64,000 nucleotides of DNA, taken from assembly GCA_002340095.1 (NCBI GenBank), contig DDKS01000006.1, positions 1 through 64,000 on the forward strand. The letters are read 5' to 3'. This document shows positions 42,108-51,452 of this stretch, piece by piece. The stretch is from Betaproteobacteria bacterium UBA2592. Lineage in GTDB: Bacteria > Pseudomonadota > Gammaproteobacteria > Burkholderiales > Rhodocyclaceae. Both the position numbers and the translations under genes were made by a program. The notes beneath the pieces were generated by a model. The model ran no database searches. It saw nothing but the letters and a program-made list of their open reading frames with translations, and had not been told where the DNA came from. Numbering within the stretch: the first letter of the stretch is position 1; each line of letters starts with the position of its first letter.

Positions 42108-42742
42108 GGGCGGGAATTATAAGGGGGCAGCAGGTCTTCGGGCTTGCCCTGCAACTGGCGCCAGGCCCCCGGCGCCAGTCCTTCCAGGGTCCAGGGGCCG
42201 ATGGCGGCGCGGATCAGGCGCAAGGTGGGAAAACCCACGGCGGCGGTCATGCGCCGCACCTGGCGGTTGCGCCCCTCGCGGATGGCCAGTTCGATCCAGG
42301 CGGTGGGGATGTTCTGGCGGAAGCGGATGGGCGGCTGGCGCTCCCACAGTCCGGCCGGCGTCTCCATCAGCCGGGCGCGGGCCGGGCGGGTCGGGCCGTC
42401 CTTCAACTGCACGCCCCGGCGCAGGTTTTCCAGGGCATCTTCATCCGGGATGCCCTCCACCTGGACCCAGTAGGTCTTTTCCAGCTTGAACTTCGGGTCG
42501 GCGATGCGGGCCTGGAGCCTGCCGTCATCGGTGAGCAGCAACAGCCCCTCGCTGTCCGCATCCAGCCGTCCGGCCACGTACACGCCGGAGATGGGAAGCC
42601 AGTCCTTGAGTCCCTGCCAACGTCCTTCCGGGGTGAACTGGCTCAGTACCCCGTAGGGCTTGTTGAAGCAGACCAGGCGGGCGGCAGGCCGGGGCTGCGG
42701 GCCCGCAGGGCGGGAGGGGCGGGGGGTACGGGCGGAGCGCAT
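42104..42742 (-). CDS. rluE: 23S rRNA pseudouridine synthase, RluE/RsuA type
   Basis: A 212-residue RsuA-family pseudouridine synthase. The catalytic Asp lies in VAGRLDADSEGLLLLTDDG, and the KTYWVQV and EGRNRQVRRMTAAVG motifs are present. It lacks the N-terminal S4 domain and has only a short basic, Pro-rich leader, as in RluE (U2457 of 23S rRNA in E. coli). The start is uncertain: ATG at 42760 gives six more residues, and neither has a good ribosome site. Confidence 0.85.
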   Translation of the reverse strand: MRSARTPRPSRPAGPQPRPAARLVCFNKPYGVLSQFTPEGRWQGLKDWLPISGVYVAGRLDADSEGLLLLTDDGRLQARIADPKFKLEKTYWVQVEGIPDEDALENLRRGVQLKDGPTRPARARLMETPAGLWERQPPIRFRQNIPTAWIELAIREGRNRQVRRMTAAVGFPTLRLIRAAIGPWTLEGLAPGAWRQLQGKPEDLLPPYNSRP

Positions 42743-42793
42743 GGCGGGCAAGCATAGCATTTCCCCTGGGAGCCTCCGGAGCCTGGGAGTAAG

Positions 42794-43282
42794 ATGCCGG
42801 TTTTTTGGAAATGGCTGGCGGTGGATAGAAAAGTCCTCATCTCTTTCTTCCTGTTTCTGCTCCTGGCCGGTCTGCTGGGCGCCGGCTACTGGCTGGGGCC
42901 GAAACTGGCATCCAAAGGGGAACAGGTGCTGCCCGTGGCCGCCTGCGATCTGAACCTGGGGCCTTGCACGGTGGAACTGCCGGGGGGGGGCCGCCTGCGG
43001 GTAGAGATCGGTCCCCGGCCGATTCCCGTCCTGAAGCCCCTGGACGTGCGGGTGGCCTTCGAAGGTTTTCAGGCCGAGAAGGTGCTGCTGGATTTTTCCG
43101 GGGTGGAGATGGACATGGGCTTCAACCAGGTGAGCCTGAAGCCCCTGGGCGAAGGCCGCTTTGCCGGCCGGGGCAATCTGCCTGTCTGTGTCACCGGCGC
43201 CATGGTCTGGCAGGCCACTTTTATGATCGAGGGGCGCGCTGGCCGTTTCGGCGTGCCCTTCCGTTTCATCACCGGCCACTGA
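42794..43282 (+). CDS. Membrane-anchored protein of unknown function
   Basis: A 162-residue protein with one N-terminal membrane segment (about 15-35) and a probably periplasmic beta-rich domain with three cysteines (AACDLNLGPCTVELP, PVCVTG). I do not recognise a family. The mature part resembles small immunoglobulin-like periplasmic proteins in hydrophobic pattern only. It starts 51 bases from the divergent rluE-like gene and lies 15 bases before a Rap1a-like gene, probably as an operon. Confidence 0.7.
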   Translation: MPVFWKWLAVDRKVLISFFLFLLLAGLLGAGYWLGPKLASKGEQVLPVAACDLNLGPCTVELPGGGRLRVEIGPRPIPVLKPLDVRVAFEGFQAEKVLLDFSGVEMDMGFNQVSLKPLGEGRFAGRGNLPVCVTGAMVWQATFMIEGRAGRFGVPFRFITGH

Positions 43283-43297
43283 TTCCCGGAGGATCCC

Positions 43298-43690
43298 ATG
43301 CGCAAATTCCTGATCGGCTGCTGCTGTGCCCTGCCCCTCCTGGCCCAGGCCTATACCGGGCCGGAACTGCAGGAGGACTGCCTCGCCGCGGAGGCCCTGC
43401 TGAGCGGGCAGAAGAGCACCGACATCTTCCATTCGGTCAAGAGCAGCCGCTGCCTCAATTACCTGGAGGGCTATCTGGATGGCTATGGGGTGGCCGAGCG
43501 CCTGGGCGAGCGGGTGGGGGTGCGCCTCAATGCCTTCTGTGTCCCCCGGGGCGCGGATGAGCGGGTGCGGTTGGTGCGGGCGGTGCTGGCCTATCTGGAT
43601 CGTCAGCCTCCCTTTCCGGCCGGCGCGCCCATTCTCGCAGCTCAGGTGGTGGGAGCGGCCTTCAGCACGGCTTTCGCCTGCAAGGAGTAA
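43298..43690 (+). CDS. Rap1a/Tai-like domain secreted protein
   Basis: A 130-residue exported protein with a signal peptide (about 1-18, ending AQAY). The mature domain has four cysteines and the motif CLNYLEGYLDGYGVAE near 51-66, typical of the Rap1a/Tai family, which includes periplasmic immunity proteins for type VI amidase effectors. No effector or secretion gene is near, so it is an orphan and need not be an immunity protein. AGGAGG-like GGAGGATCCC precedes the start. Confidence 0.75.
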   Translation: MRKFLIGCCCALPLLAQAYTGPELQEDCLAAEALLSGQKSTDIFHSVKSSRCLNYLEGYLDGYGVAERLGERVGVRLNAFCVPRGADERVRLVRAVLAYLDRQPPFPAGAPILAAQVVGAAFSTAFACKE

Positions 43691-43741
43691 AACGAATAGA
43701 GCTTTTGTTGCGCCGCAAAATGACGTAGAATCCGCCCCCGT

Positions 43742-43860
43742 CATTGGGGAGTAGCCGCCACGCATCGCGCCGTGGGCCTGCATCAACAGACTTGCCGCCG
43801 CACTGCCGGGGGCATGGTGCAGGCGGTTCCGACTTGGCAAGACCTTTGACTGCGTGCTTC
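43742..43860 (+). promoter_or_regulatory. yybP-ykoY manganese riboswitch
   Basis: The leader carries the two hallmark conserved blocks of the yybP-ykoY family, GGGGAGTAGCCG at 43746-43757 and GGCAAGACCTTTG at 43836-43848, with stem sequences between. It precedes a GDT1/MntX-type exporter, a class of gene known to be controlled by this Mn2+-sensing riboswitch. Confidence 0.88.
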
Positions 43861-43864
43861 TGCT

Positions 43865-43904
43865 GGGCCGGAGAGCGCGCGGTCATTGGTATTTGTTCCG
43901 GCCC
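43865..43904 (+). promoter_or_regulatory. Expression-platform hairpin of the Mn riboswitch
   Basis: GGGCCGGA (43865-43872) pairs perfectly with TCCGGCCC (43897-43904). The second arm abuts GGAG (43905-43908), the likely ribosome site of the exporter. Mn2+ binding could change access to that site; which state exposes it cannot be read from sequence. Confidence 0.55.
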
Positions 43905-43919
43905 GGAGCTATTTCAACC

Positions 43920-44495
43920 ATGGACGCCTTCCTCATCGCCACCGGCATCGTGGCCCTTGCCGAAATCGGCGACAAGACCCAACTCCTTTCCTTCCTCCTG
44001 GCCGCCCGCTACCAGAAGCCCTGGCCCATCATTGCCGGCATCTTCGTCGCTACCCTGGTCAATCACGCCCTGGCTGGTGCCGTGGGCAGCTGGTTGACGG
44101 CCCTGATGGGCCCGGACACCCTGCGCTGGGTGCTGGGCATTTCCTTCATCCTGATGGCGGGCTGGATGCTGATTCCTGACAAGCTCGACGAGGAGGAGGC
44201 CGATGTCTCGTTGCGTTTCGGGGTGTTCGGCACCACCCTGATAGTTTTCTTCCTGGCCGAGATGGGCGACAAGACCCAGGTGGCCACCGTGGCCTTGGCC
44301 GCCCGGTACGTGGACTTTTTCATGGTGGTGGCTGGCACCACCGTCGGCATGATGATCGCCAACGTGCCTGCCGTGCTGGTAGGCGACAAGCTGGCCGCCA
44401 AGCTGCCGGTGCGCCTGGTGCACGGCATCGCCGCCCTAATCTTTGCAGTACTGGGGGGCTATGTGCTGATGAGTGAGCGCCTGCCGGGTTTCTGA
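43920..44495 (+). CDS. mntX: GDT1/UPF0016 family manganese exporter
   Basis: An integral membrane protein of 191 residues with six membrane segments and two copies of the family signature E-x-G-D-K-T (AEIGDKTQ near 14-21 and AEMGDKTQ near 114-121), which form the cation path. Bacterial members export Mn2+. A yybP-ykoY riboswitch precedes it, in keeping with induction by manganese. The ATG at 43920 is favoured over the upstream open frame, which runs through the riboswitch. Confidence 0.9.
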   Translation: MDAFLIATGIVALAEIGDKTQLLSFLLAARYQKPWPIIAGIFVATLVNHALAGAVGSWLTALMGPDTLRWVLGISFILMAGWMLIPDKLDEEEADVSLRFGVFGTTLIVFFLAEMGDKTQVATVALAARYVDFFMVVAGTTVGMMIANVPAVLVGDKLAAKLPVRLVHGIAALIFAVLGGYVLMSERLPGF

Positions 44496-44611
44496 GGTGC
44501 TCTCTTGGTTTTTCAAGGAGAGGTGTCTTCCCGGTGGGTTGTTTGTCTCGCGCATGGCCGGGGCGATACGGGTCGATCACCGCGCTGGAAGCAGCAGGGC
44601 ATTTCCTGCGA

Positions 44612-44638
44612 CAATGCGCGGCTTTTCCTGACAGGAAA
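44612..44638. terminator. Possible hairpin between mntX and tRNA-Leu
   Basis: GGCTTTTCCTG and CAGGAAAGCC form a stem of about 10 bp with one bulged T. No T run follows on either strand. It is the only structure seen in the 182-base gap between the exporter and the tRNA. Confidence 0.3.
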
Positions 44639-44677
44639 GCCCGGGGAGAATTCTGGGAGCGGGGGATTGGGTACTGC

Positions 44678-44762
44678 TGGTGCCGAGAGAGGGACTCGAA
44701 CCCTCACGCCTTGCGGCGGCGGATTTTGAATCCGCTGCGTCTACCGATTCCGCCATCTCGGC
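44678..44762 (-). tRNA. tRNA-Leu (anticodon CAA)
   Basis: An 85-base class II tRNA on the minus strand with acceptor stem GCCGAGA/TCTCGGC, a long variable arm, T arm GGGTTCGAGTCCC and encoded CCA (44678-44680 complement). The anticodon arm GCGGA-TTCAAAA-TCCGC gives anticodon CAA, reading UUG. Confidence 0.96.
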
Positions 44763-44828
44763 ACGAGATGAAGGGAGGCGGATTATCCCTGATTCATTCC
44801 CGGGCTACAAGAGAGAAAAGGTGGCATC

Positions 44829-45890
44829 TTGCTGACACTGGATGATTTTGATTTCCATCTGCCGCCGGAGCTGATTGCCCAGCATCCGGCCCCCGAGCGT
44901 ACCGGCAGCCGGCTTCTGCATGTGGCCGGGGAGCGGCGCACGGATCTGCGCTTCCTGGATTTGCCTGGTCTCCTGGCACCGGGTGACTTGCTGGTGTTCA
45001 ACGACACCAAGGTGATCAAGGCCCGCCTGTTCGGCCAGAAGGACAGCGGCGGCAGGGTGGAGGTGATGCTGGAGCGCATCGTCGATGCCCGCCACGCCCT
45101 GGCCCAGATCCGCGCCAGCAAGATGCCCAAGCCGGGCGGGCGGATGCGCCTGGCCGATGCCTTCTGGGTCATCGTGGTGGCCCGGGACGAGGGCTTCTTC
45201 ACCCTGGAGCTGGAAGGGGAAGGGGATTTCTGGGAAAAGGCCGAAGCCTACGGCAGCCTGCCCCTGCCGCCCTACATCACCCATGCGCCGGAGGCGGTGG
45301 ACGAGGCCCGCTACCAGACCGTGTATGCCCGGAATCCCGGCGCCGTGGCGGCTCCCACGGCCGGGCTGCATTTCGACGAAGCGCTGCTGGCCCGCATCCA
45401 GGCCCAGGGGGTGGGGGTGGCCCACCTGACCCTGCACGTGGGGGCGGGCACCTACCAGCCGGTGCGGGTGGAGCGCATCCACGAGCACAAGATGCATTCC
45501 GAGTGTTACCAGGTACCGGAGGCCACGGCCGAGGCGATCGGCCAGACCCGGGCACGAGGGGGGCGCGTGGTCGCGGTGGGCACCACCTCCATGCGCACCC
45601 TGGAAGCGGCCGCCTGCGGCGATGGCCTGGTGCGGGCGGGGGCCGGTGAGACCGACATCTTCATCACCCCGGGCTACCGCTTCCAGGTGGTGGACCGGCT
45701 CATCACCAACTTCCACCTGCCCAGGTCCACCCTCTTGATGCTGGTGTCGGCCTTCGCCGGCATGGACCACATCCGCGCCGCCTACGCCCATGCGGTGGCG
45801 CAGCGCTACCGCTTCTTCAGCTATGGCGATGCCATGCTGTTGGAGCGACTCGAACACCTGGAGAATGAAGATGCGACTGGTGCAGTTTGA
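44829..45890 (+). CDS. queA: tRNA ribosyltransferase-isomerase QueA
   Basis: Transfers and rearranges the ribosyl group of S-adenosylmethionine onto preQ1 in tRNA to form epoxyqueuosine. The 353-residue product has family motifs LPPELIAQHPAPER at the N-terminus, GDLLVFNDTKVIKARL near 52-67, AAPTAGLHF near 175-183, and HKMHSE. The start is TTG at 44829, with AAGGTGG upstream. It lies two genes before tgt. Confidence 0.95.
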   Translation: MLTLDDFDFHLPPELIAQHPAPERTGSRLLHVAGERRTDLRFLDLPGLLAPGDLLVFNDTKVIKARLFGQKDSGGRVEVMLERIVDARHALAQIRASKMPKPGGRMRLADAFWVIVVARDEGFFTLELEGEGDFWEKAEAYGSLPLPPYITHAPEAVDEARYQTVYARNPGAVAAPTAGLHFDEALLARIQAQGVGVAHLTLHVGAGTYQPVRVERIHEHKMHSECYQVPEATAEAIGQTRARGGRVVAVGTTSMRTLEAAACGDGLVRAGAGETDIFITPGYRFQVVDRLITNFHLPRSTLLMLVSAFAGMDHIRAAYAHAVAQRYRFFSYGDAMLLERLEHLENEDATGAV

Positions 45891-46170
45891 TTTTCCTTAT
45901 GCCGGCCCCTTCGGTGCCGAAATGAGCGCCGCCATGGCCGACCTGGCCCGGGATATTGCCGGCGAGCCCGGCCTGCTCTGGAAGATCTGGACCGAAAACC
46001 CGGAAACCGGGGAAGCGGGCGGCATCTACCTCTTTGCCGACGCGGCCAGCGCCGATGCCTACATTGCCAAGCATTCGGCCCGGCTCCAGGCCTTTGGAGT
46101 CAGTGGCATCCGGGCCCGCTCCTTCGCGGTCAATGAAACCCTGAGCCGGATCGACCGGGCCCCCCTGTAA
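45871..46170 (+). CDS. YdhR-type monooxygenase-fold protein
   Basis: A 99-residue protein with a dimeric alpha/beta-barrel (ferredoxin-like) fold. The sequence LLWKIWTENPETGEAGGIYLFAD near 40-62 is typical of the YdhR/putative mono-oxygenase group. The biochemical role is unknown. It overlaps queA by 20 bases and lies 21 bases before tgt. The ATG at 45871 has GGAG 7 bases upstream; ATG at 45865 is too close to that site. Confidence 0.83.
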   Translation: MRLVQFDFPYAGPFGAEMSAAMADLARDIAGEPGLLWKIWTENPETGEAGGIYLFADAASADAYIAKHSARLQAFGVSGIRARSFAVNETLSRIDRAPL

Positions 46171-46191
46171 GCCTTCACAGTACGAGTCCCC

Positions 46192-47304
<1,113 letters not shown>

Positions 47305-47354
47305 AGGGGTGCTAGAATCCCCGCCTTCACGATTTCATCCAGGAGTATTCGTTC

Positions 47355-47681
47355 ATGATTAGCCTTGCCCATGCCCAGGATGCCGCCGCCGCTGCCGCCC
47401 AGCCCGGTTTCATGCAGTTCCTGCCCCTGATCCTGATGTTCGTGGTCATCTGGTTCCTGATGATCCGGCCCCAGATGAAGCGCGCCAAGGAACACAAGGC
47501 CCTGGTGGATGGCCTGCAGAAGGGCGACGAAGTCGTGACCCAGGGCGGCGTGGCCGGTCGTGTCACCAAGCTGGGCGATGCCTACATCAGCCTGGAAGTG
47601 GCCGAGGGCGTGGAAATCATCGTGCAGCGTCCCGCCGTGCAGATCGTGCTGCCCAAGGGCACCCTCAAGTCCGCCGTCTGA
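47355..47681 (+). CDS. yajC: Preprotein translocase accessory subunit YajC
   Basis: A small membrane protein (108 residues) of the SecDF-YajC complex, with one membrane segment (about 19-38, LPLILMFVVIWFLMIRPQMK) and a cytoplasmic beta-rich domain with GDEVVTQGGVAGRVTKLGD. It lies 78 bases upstream of secD. Confidence 0.95.
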   Translation: MISLAHAQDAAAAAAQPGFMQFLPLILMFVVIWFLMIRPQMKRAKEHKALVDGLQKGDEVVTQGGVAGRVTKLGDAYISLEVAEGVEIIVQRPAVQIVLPKGTLKSAV

Positions 47682-47759
47682 TCCCGGCAAATCCATCGGG
47701 GGATGGCGTGCTCCGGGCGCCATCCCTTTCCCGTTTCTGGATCCAGCCTCAGGTCTCCC

Positions 47760-49619
47760 ATGAATCGCTATCCCCTCTGGAAATACATCACAGTGGCCGT
47801 GGCCCTGCTGATCGGTTTCATTTACACCCTGCCCAATTTCTTCGGCGAGGCGCCGGCCGTGCAGGTGTCCTCCAACCGGGCCACCCTCAAGGTGGATGCC
47901 GCCAGCCTGCCCCGGATCGAGGCCATCCTGCAGGAAGCCCAGGTGGCGCCGGATGGGATCTTCGTCGAGGCCAACGGCATCAAGGTGCGCCTGAAGGACA
48001 CGGATACCCAGCTCAAGGCCAAGGACGCCCTGGAGAAGGCCCTCAACCCCGATCCGGCCAATCCCGACTACGTGGTGGCCCTGAACCTGCTCACCGCCTC
48101 GCCCAAATGGCTCACCGACATGGGGGCCCTGCCCATGTACCTGGGCCTGGACCTGCGCGGTGGCGTGCACTTCCTGCTCCAGGTGGACATGCCCGGGGCC
48201 CTGCAGAAGCGTCTGGATTCCCTGGGCGCCGACCTGCGCACCCTGCTGCGCGACAAGAACGTGCGCCACGCCGGCATCAACCGGGACGGCGACCGCATCC
48301 ACATCAGCTTCCGCGACGCACAGACCCGGGACAAGGCCCGGGCCGTCATCGCCGCCGAACTGGCCGAGGTGAATCTCGACGAGCAGGGCGCCGGCGACAA
48401 CCTGCGCCTGGTGGCCAGCCTCAAGCCCGAGGCCCTGGTCAAGCTGCGCGAGTACGCCATCAAGCAGAACATCAACACCTTGCACAACCGCATCAACGAG
48501 CTGGGCGTGGCCGAGCCGGTGATCGCCCAGCAGGGTGCCGACCGCATCGTCGTGCAACTGCCCGGTGTGCAGGACACGGCCAAGGCCAAGGACATCCTGG
48601 GCCGCACCGCCACGCTCGAAATCCGCATGGTGGATGACACCCCGGGCGCCCTGGAAGGTGCCCTGGCCGGCCGGGTGCCCTTCGGCACCGAGCTTTATAC
48701 CGAGCGCGGCGGTTCGCCGCTGCTGGTGAAGAAGCAGGTGGTGCTGACCGGCGAACGCCTCACCGACGCCCAGCCCGGTTTCGACAGCCAGACCCGTGAG
48801 CCGGCCGTGCATCTGACCCTGGATTCCGCCGGGGCCCGCATCTTCCGGGACGTGACCCGGGACAATGTCGGCAAGCGCATGGCCATCCTGCTCATCGAGA
48901 AGGGCAAGGGCGAGGTGGTGACGGCCCCCGTGATCCGCACCGAGATCGGCGGCGGCCGGGTGCAGATTTCCGGGCGCATGACCACCTCCGAAGCCAACGA
49001 CGTGGCCCTGCTGCTGCGCGCCGGTTCCCTGGCCGCGCCCATGGACATCGTCGAGGAACGCACCATCGGCCCCTCCCTGGGCGCCGAGAACATCAAGAAG
49101 GGCTTCAACTCCACCCTGTGGGGCTTCGTGGCCATCGCCGTGTTCATGATCATCTACTACCAGGTCTTCGGCCTGATCTCGGCCATTGCCCTGGCGGCCA
49201 ACCTGTTGTTCCTGGTGGCCCTGCTGTCCATGCTCCAGGCCACCCTCACCCTGCCCGGCATCGCGGCCATCGCGCTGACCCTGGGCATGGCCATCGACGC
49301 CAACGTGCTGATCAACGAGCGCATCCGGGAAGAGCTGCGCAACGGCATGCCGCCCCAGGCGGCCATCACCGCCGGCTACGACCGGGCCTTCGACACCATC
49401 CTGGACTCCAACATCACCACCCTGATTGCCGGGCTGGCCCTCTTGATCTTCGGCTCCGGCCCCGTGCGCGGCTTCGCCGTGGTGCACTGCCTGGGCATCC
49501 TCACCTCCATCTTCTCGGCGGTGGTGGTCTCCCGGGCCATGGTGAACCTGGTCTACGGACGCCAGAAAAAGCTGACCCGGGTCTTCATCGGCCAGGTCTG
49601 GAAGCCTGAGAGCAAGTAA
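47760..49619 (+). CDS. secD: Protein translocase subunit SecD
   Basis: Uses the proton gradient to help late steps of protein export. The 619-residue product has an N-terminal membrane segment, large periplasmic domains (with LDLRGGVHFLLQVDM near 129-143), and five further membrane segments, the first at about 455-475. The conserved AIALTLGMAIDANVLINERIREE motif lies in the membrane domain. The ATG at 47760 is chosen because the upstream frame lacks a hydrophobic start. secF follows 11 bases downstream. Confidence 0.96.
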   Translation: MNRYPLWKYITVAVALLIGFIYTLPNFFGEAPAVQVSSNRATLKVDAASLPRIEAILQEAQVAPDGIFVEANGIKVRLKDTDTQLKAKDALEKALNPDPANPDYVVALNLLTASPKWLTDMGALPMYLGLDLRGGVHFLLQVDMPGALQKRLDSLGADLRTLLRDKNVRHAGINRDGDRIHISFRDAQTRDKARAVIAAELAEVNLDEQGAGDNLRLVASLKPEALVKLREYAIKQNINTLHNRINELGVAEPVIAQQGADRIVVQLPGVQDTAKAKDILGRTATLEIRMVDDTPGALEGALAGRVPFGTELYTERGGSPLLVKKQVVLTGERLTDAQPGFDSQTREPAVHLTLDSAGARIFRDVTRDNVGKRMAILLIEKGKGEVVTAPVIRTEIGGGRVQISGRMTTSEANDVALLLRAGSLAAPMDIVEERTIGPSLGAENIKKGFNSTLWGFVAIAVFMIIYYQVFGLISAIALAANLLFLVALLSMLQATLTLPGIAAIALTLGMAIDANVLINERIREELRNGMPPQAAITAGYDRAFDTILDSNITTLIAGLALLIFGSGPVRGFAVVHCLGILTSIFSAVVVSRAMVNLVYGRQKKLTRVFIGQVWKPESK

Positions 49620-49630
49620 GGGAGAGAAAA

Positions 49631-50602
49631 ATGGAACTGTTCCGCATCAAGAAAGACATTCCCTTCATGCGCCATGCGCTGGTGTTCAACATCATCTCGT
49701 TCGTCACCTTCGCGCTCGCCGTGTTCTTCCTGGCCACCCGGGGGCTCAACCTGTCGGTGGAATTCACCGGCGGCACCCTGGTGGAGGTCAATTACGAGCA
49801 GGCCGCCGATCTGGAGAAGGTCCGTGGCGCCCTGGCCCAGGCCGGCTACTCCGATTTTGCCGTGCAGAACTTCGGCTCCTCCCGGGATGTGCTGATCCGC
49901 CTGCCCCTGAAGTCGGGCAGTGCCGAGGAAGCGTCCGGGGAGCAGGGCATGGCCCGCCAGGGCGAGCAGGTGATGGCGGCCCTCGAAGCCGGGGCGCCGG
50001 GCGCGAATCTGCGCCGGGTGGAATTCGTCGGGCCCCAGGTGGGCAAGGAACTGGCCGAAAACGGCGCCCTGGCCCTGATGGTGGTGATCGTCGGCATCAT
50101 GATCTACCTGGCTTTCCGTTTCGAATGGCGCTTCTCCGTGTCGGCCATCGTCGCCAACCTGCACGACGTGGTCATCATCCTGGGCTTCTTCGCCTTCTTC
50201 CAGTGGGAGTTCTCCCTCTCGGTGCTGGCGGCGGTGCTGGCGGTGCTTGGCTACTCGGTGAACGAATCCGTGGTGGTGTTCGACCGGGTGCGCGAGACCT
50301 TCAAGAAGGTGCGCGGCATGAGCACGCCCCAGGTACTGGACCATGCCATCACCCGCACTATCTCCCGCACCGTGATCACCCACGGCTCGACCCAGATCAT
50401 GGTGCTCTCCATGCTGATCTTCGGCGGTGAGACCCTCTACTACTTCTCCCTGGCGCTGACCATCGGCATCTGCTTTGGCATCTATTCCTCGGTGCTGGTG
50501 GCTTCGCCCCTGGTCATGTGGCTGGGAGTTTCCCGGGAGCAGTTCGTCAAGCCTCCCAAGGCCAAGGACCCCAACGTGACCGAGGACGGCGCCTGCGTCT
50601 GA
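49631..50602 (+). CDS. secF: Protein translocase subunit SecF
   Basis: Partner of SecD (323 residues): an N-terminal membrane segment, a periplasmic domain with NLSVEFTGGTLVEV near 40-53, and five more segments with GYSVNESVVVFDRVRE near 209-224. GGGAGAG precedes the start. Confidence 0.96.
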   Translation: MELFRIKKDIPFMRHALVFNIISFVTFALAVFFLATRGLNLSVEFTGGTLVEVNYEQAADLEKVRGALAQAGYSDFAVQNFGSSRDVLIRLPLKSGSAEEASGEQGMARQGEQVMAALEAGAPGANLRRVEFVGPQVGKELAENGALALMVVIVGIMIYLAFRFEWRFSVSAIVANLHDVVIILGFFAFFQWEFSLSVLAAVLAVLGYSVNESVVVFDRVRETFKKVRGMSTPQVLDHAITRTISRTVITHGSTQIMVLSMLIFGGETLYYFSLALTIGICFGIYSSVLVASPLVMWLGVSREQFVKPPKAKDPNVTEDGACV

Positions 50603-50699
50603 TCCTGCCCGGGCAATTTCGGCGAGGGGCGGCATGTTGCCCCCGTTTCGGGTCCGGGGGTGCCGGGGGCATCCGCAAAACACGCACAAGGAGAAACTG

Positions 50700-51383
50700 A
50701 TGCGCAGAATCCGTTTGTGGGACCTGCCCACCCGCCTCTTTCACTGGTTGCTGGTGGCGGCGGTGTTGGCCCTGTTCGTGACGGGCAAGGTGGGGGGCAA
50801 TGCCATCGAGTGGCACGGCCGGATCGGTCACTTCGTCGTCGGGCTGATCGCCTTCCGCCTGGTCTGGGGCTTCGTCGGCTCCACCTATGCCCGCTTCGGC
50901 CAGTTCTTTCCCACTCCGGGACGCGTGGCCGCTTATCTGCGTGGCGAGTGGCAGGGCCTGGGCCACAATCCCCTCGGGGCCCTGTCGGTCTTCGCCCTGC
51001 TCGGCCTGGTGGGGCTGCAGGCGCTGCTGGGCCTGTTTACCAACGACGACATCGCCTTTCGCGGTCCGCTTTACAACCTGGTGGGCGGCGAGCTGTCCAG
51101 CCGCCTGACGGGGCTGCACCACCTGCTGGCCGACGTGCTGCTCGGTTTCGTGGTCCTGCATGTGGGAGCCATCCTGTTCCACGTCCATGTGAAGAAGGAC
51201 AACCTGGTCAGGCCCATGCTCACCGGCTGGAAGGAAGCGGAGCAGGGCGAACCTGCCCGGGGGGGAGGGCTTGTGGCCCTGCTTTTCGCCCTGGCCGTGG
51301 CCGGCCTGGCCCTGTGGGGGGCCGCGGGCAGCTGGATTCCGGCCCCGCCGCCCCCGCCGGCCGTGGAGACTCCGGCCTGGTAG
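50700..51383 (+). CDS. Cytochrome b561 domain protein
   Basis: A membrane-bound b-type cytochrome (227 residues) with about five hydrophobic segments. Possible haem-ligand histidines are in RLFHWLL near 13-19, WHGRIGHFVVG near 38-48, LHHLLAD and LHVGAILFHVH. It resembles the di-haem cytochrome b subunits of nickel-hydrogenase and cytochrome-c-linked systems. The C-terminus is Pro-rich (PAPPPPPAVETP). AAGGAGAA precedes the ATG. No partner dehydrogenase or cytochrome c is adjacent, so the electron donor is unknown. Confidence 0.85.
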   Translation: MRRIRLWDLPTRLFHWLLVAAVLALFVTGKVGGNAIEWHGRIGHFVVGLIAFRLVWGFVGSTYARFGQFFPTPGRVAAYLRGEWQGLGHNPLGALSVFALLGLVGLQALLGLFTNDDIAFRGPLYNLVGGELSSRLTGLHHLLADVLLGFVVLHVGAILFHVHVKKDNLVRPMLTGWKEAEQGEPARGGGLVALLFALAVAGLALWGAAGSWIPAPPPPPAVETPAW

Positions 51384-51452
51384 CCTGCTGTCCCTGAGGC
51401 AAAAGGGGCGGCAGCAGGTAGAATCCGTTCCTGCCCTTTTGTCCCGTCTTTC

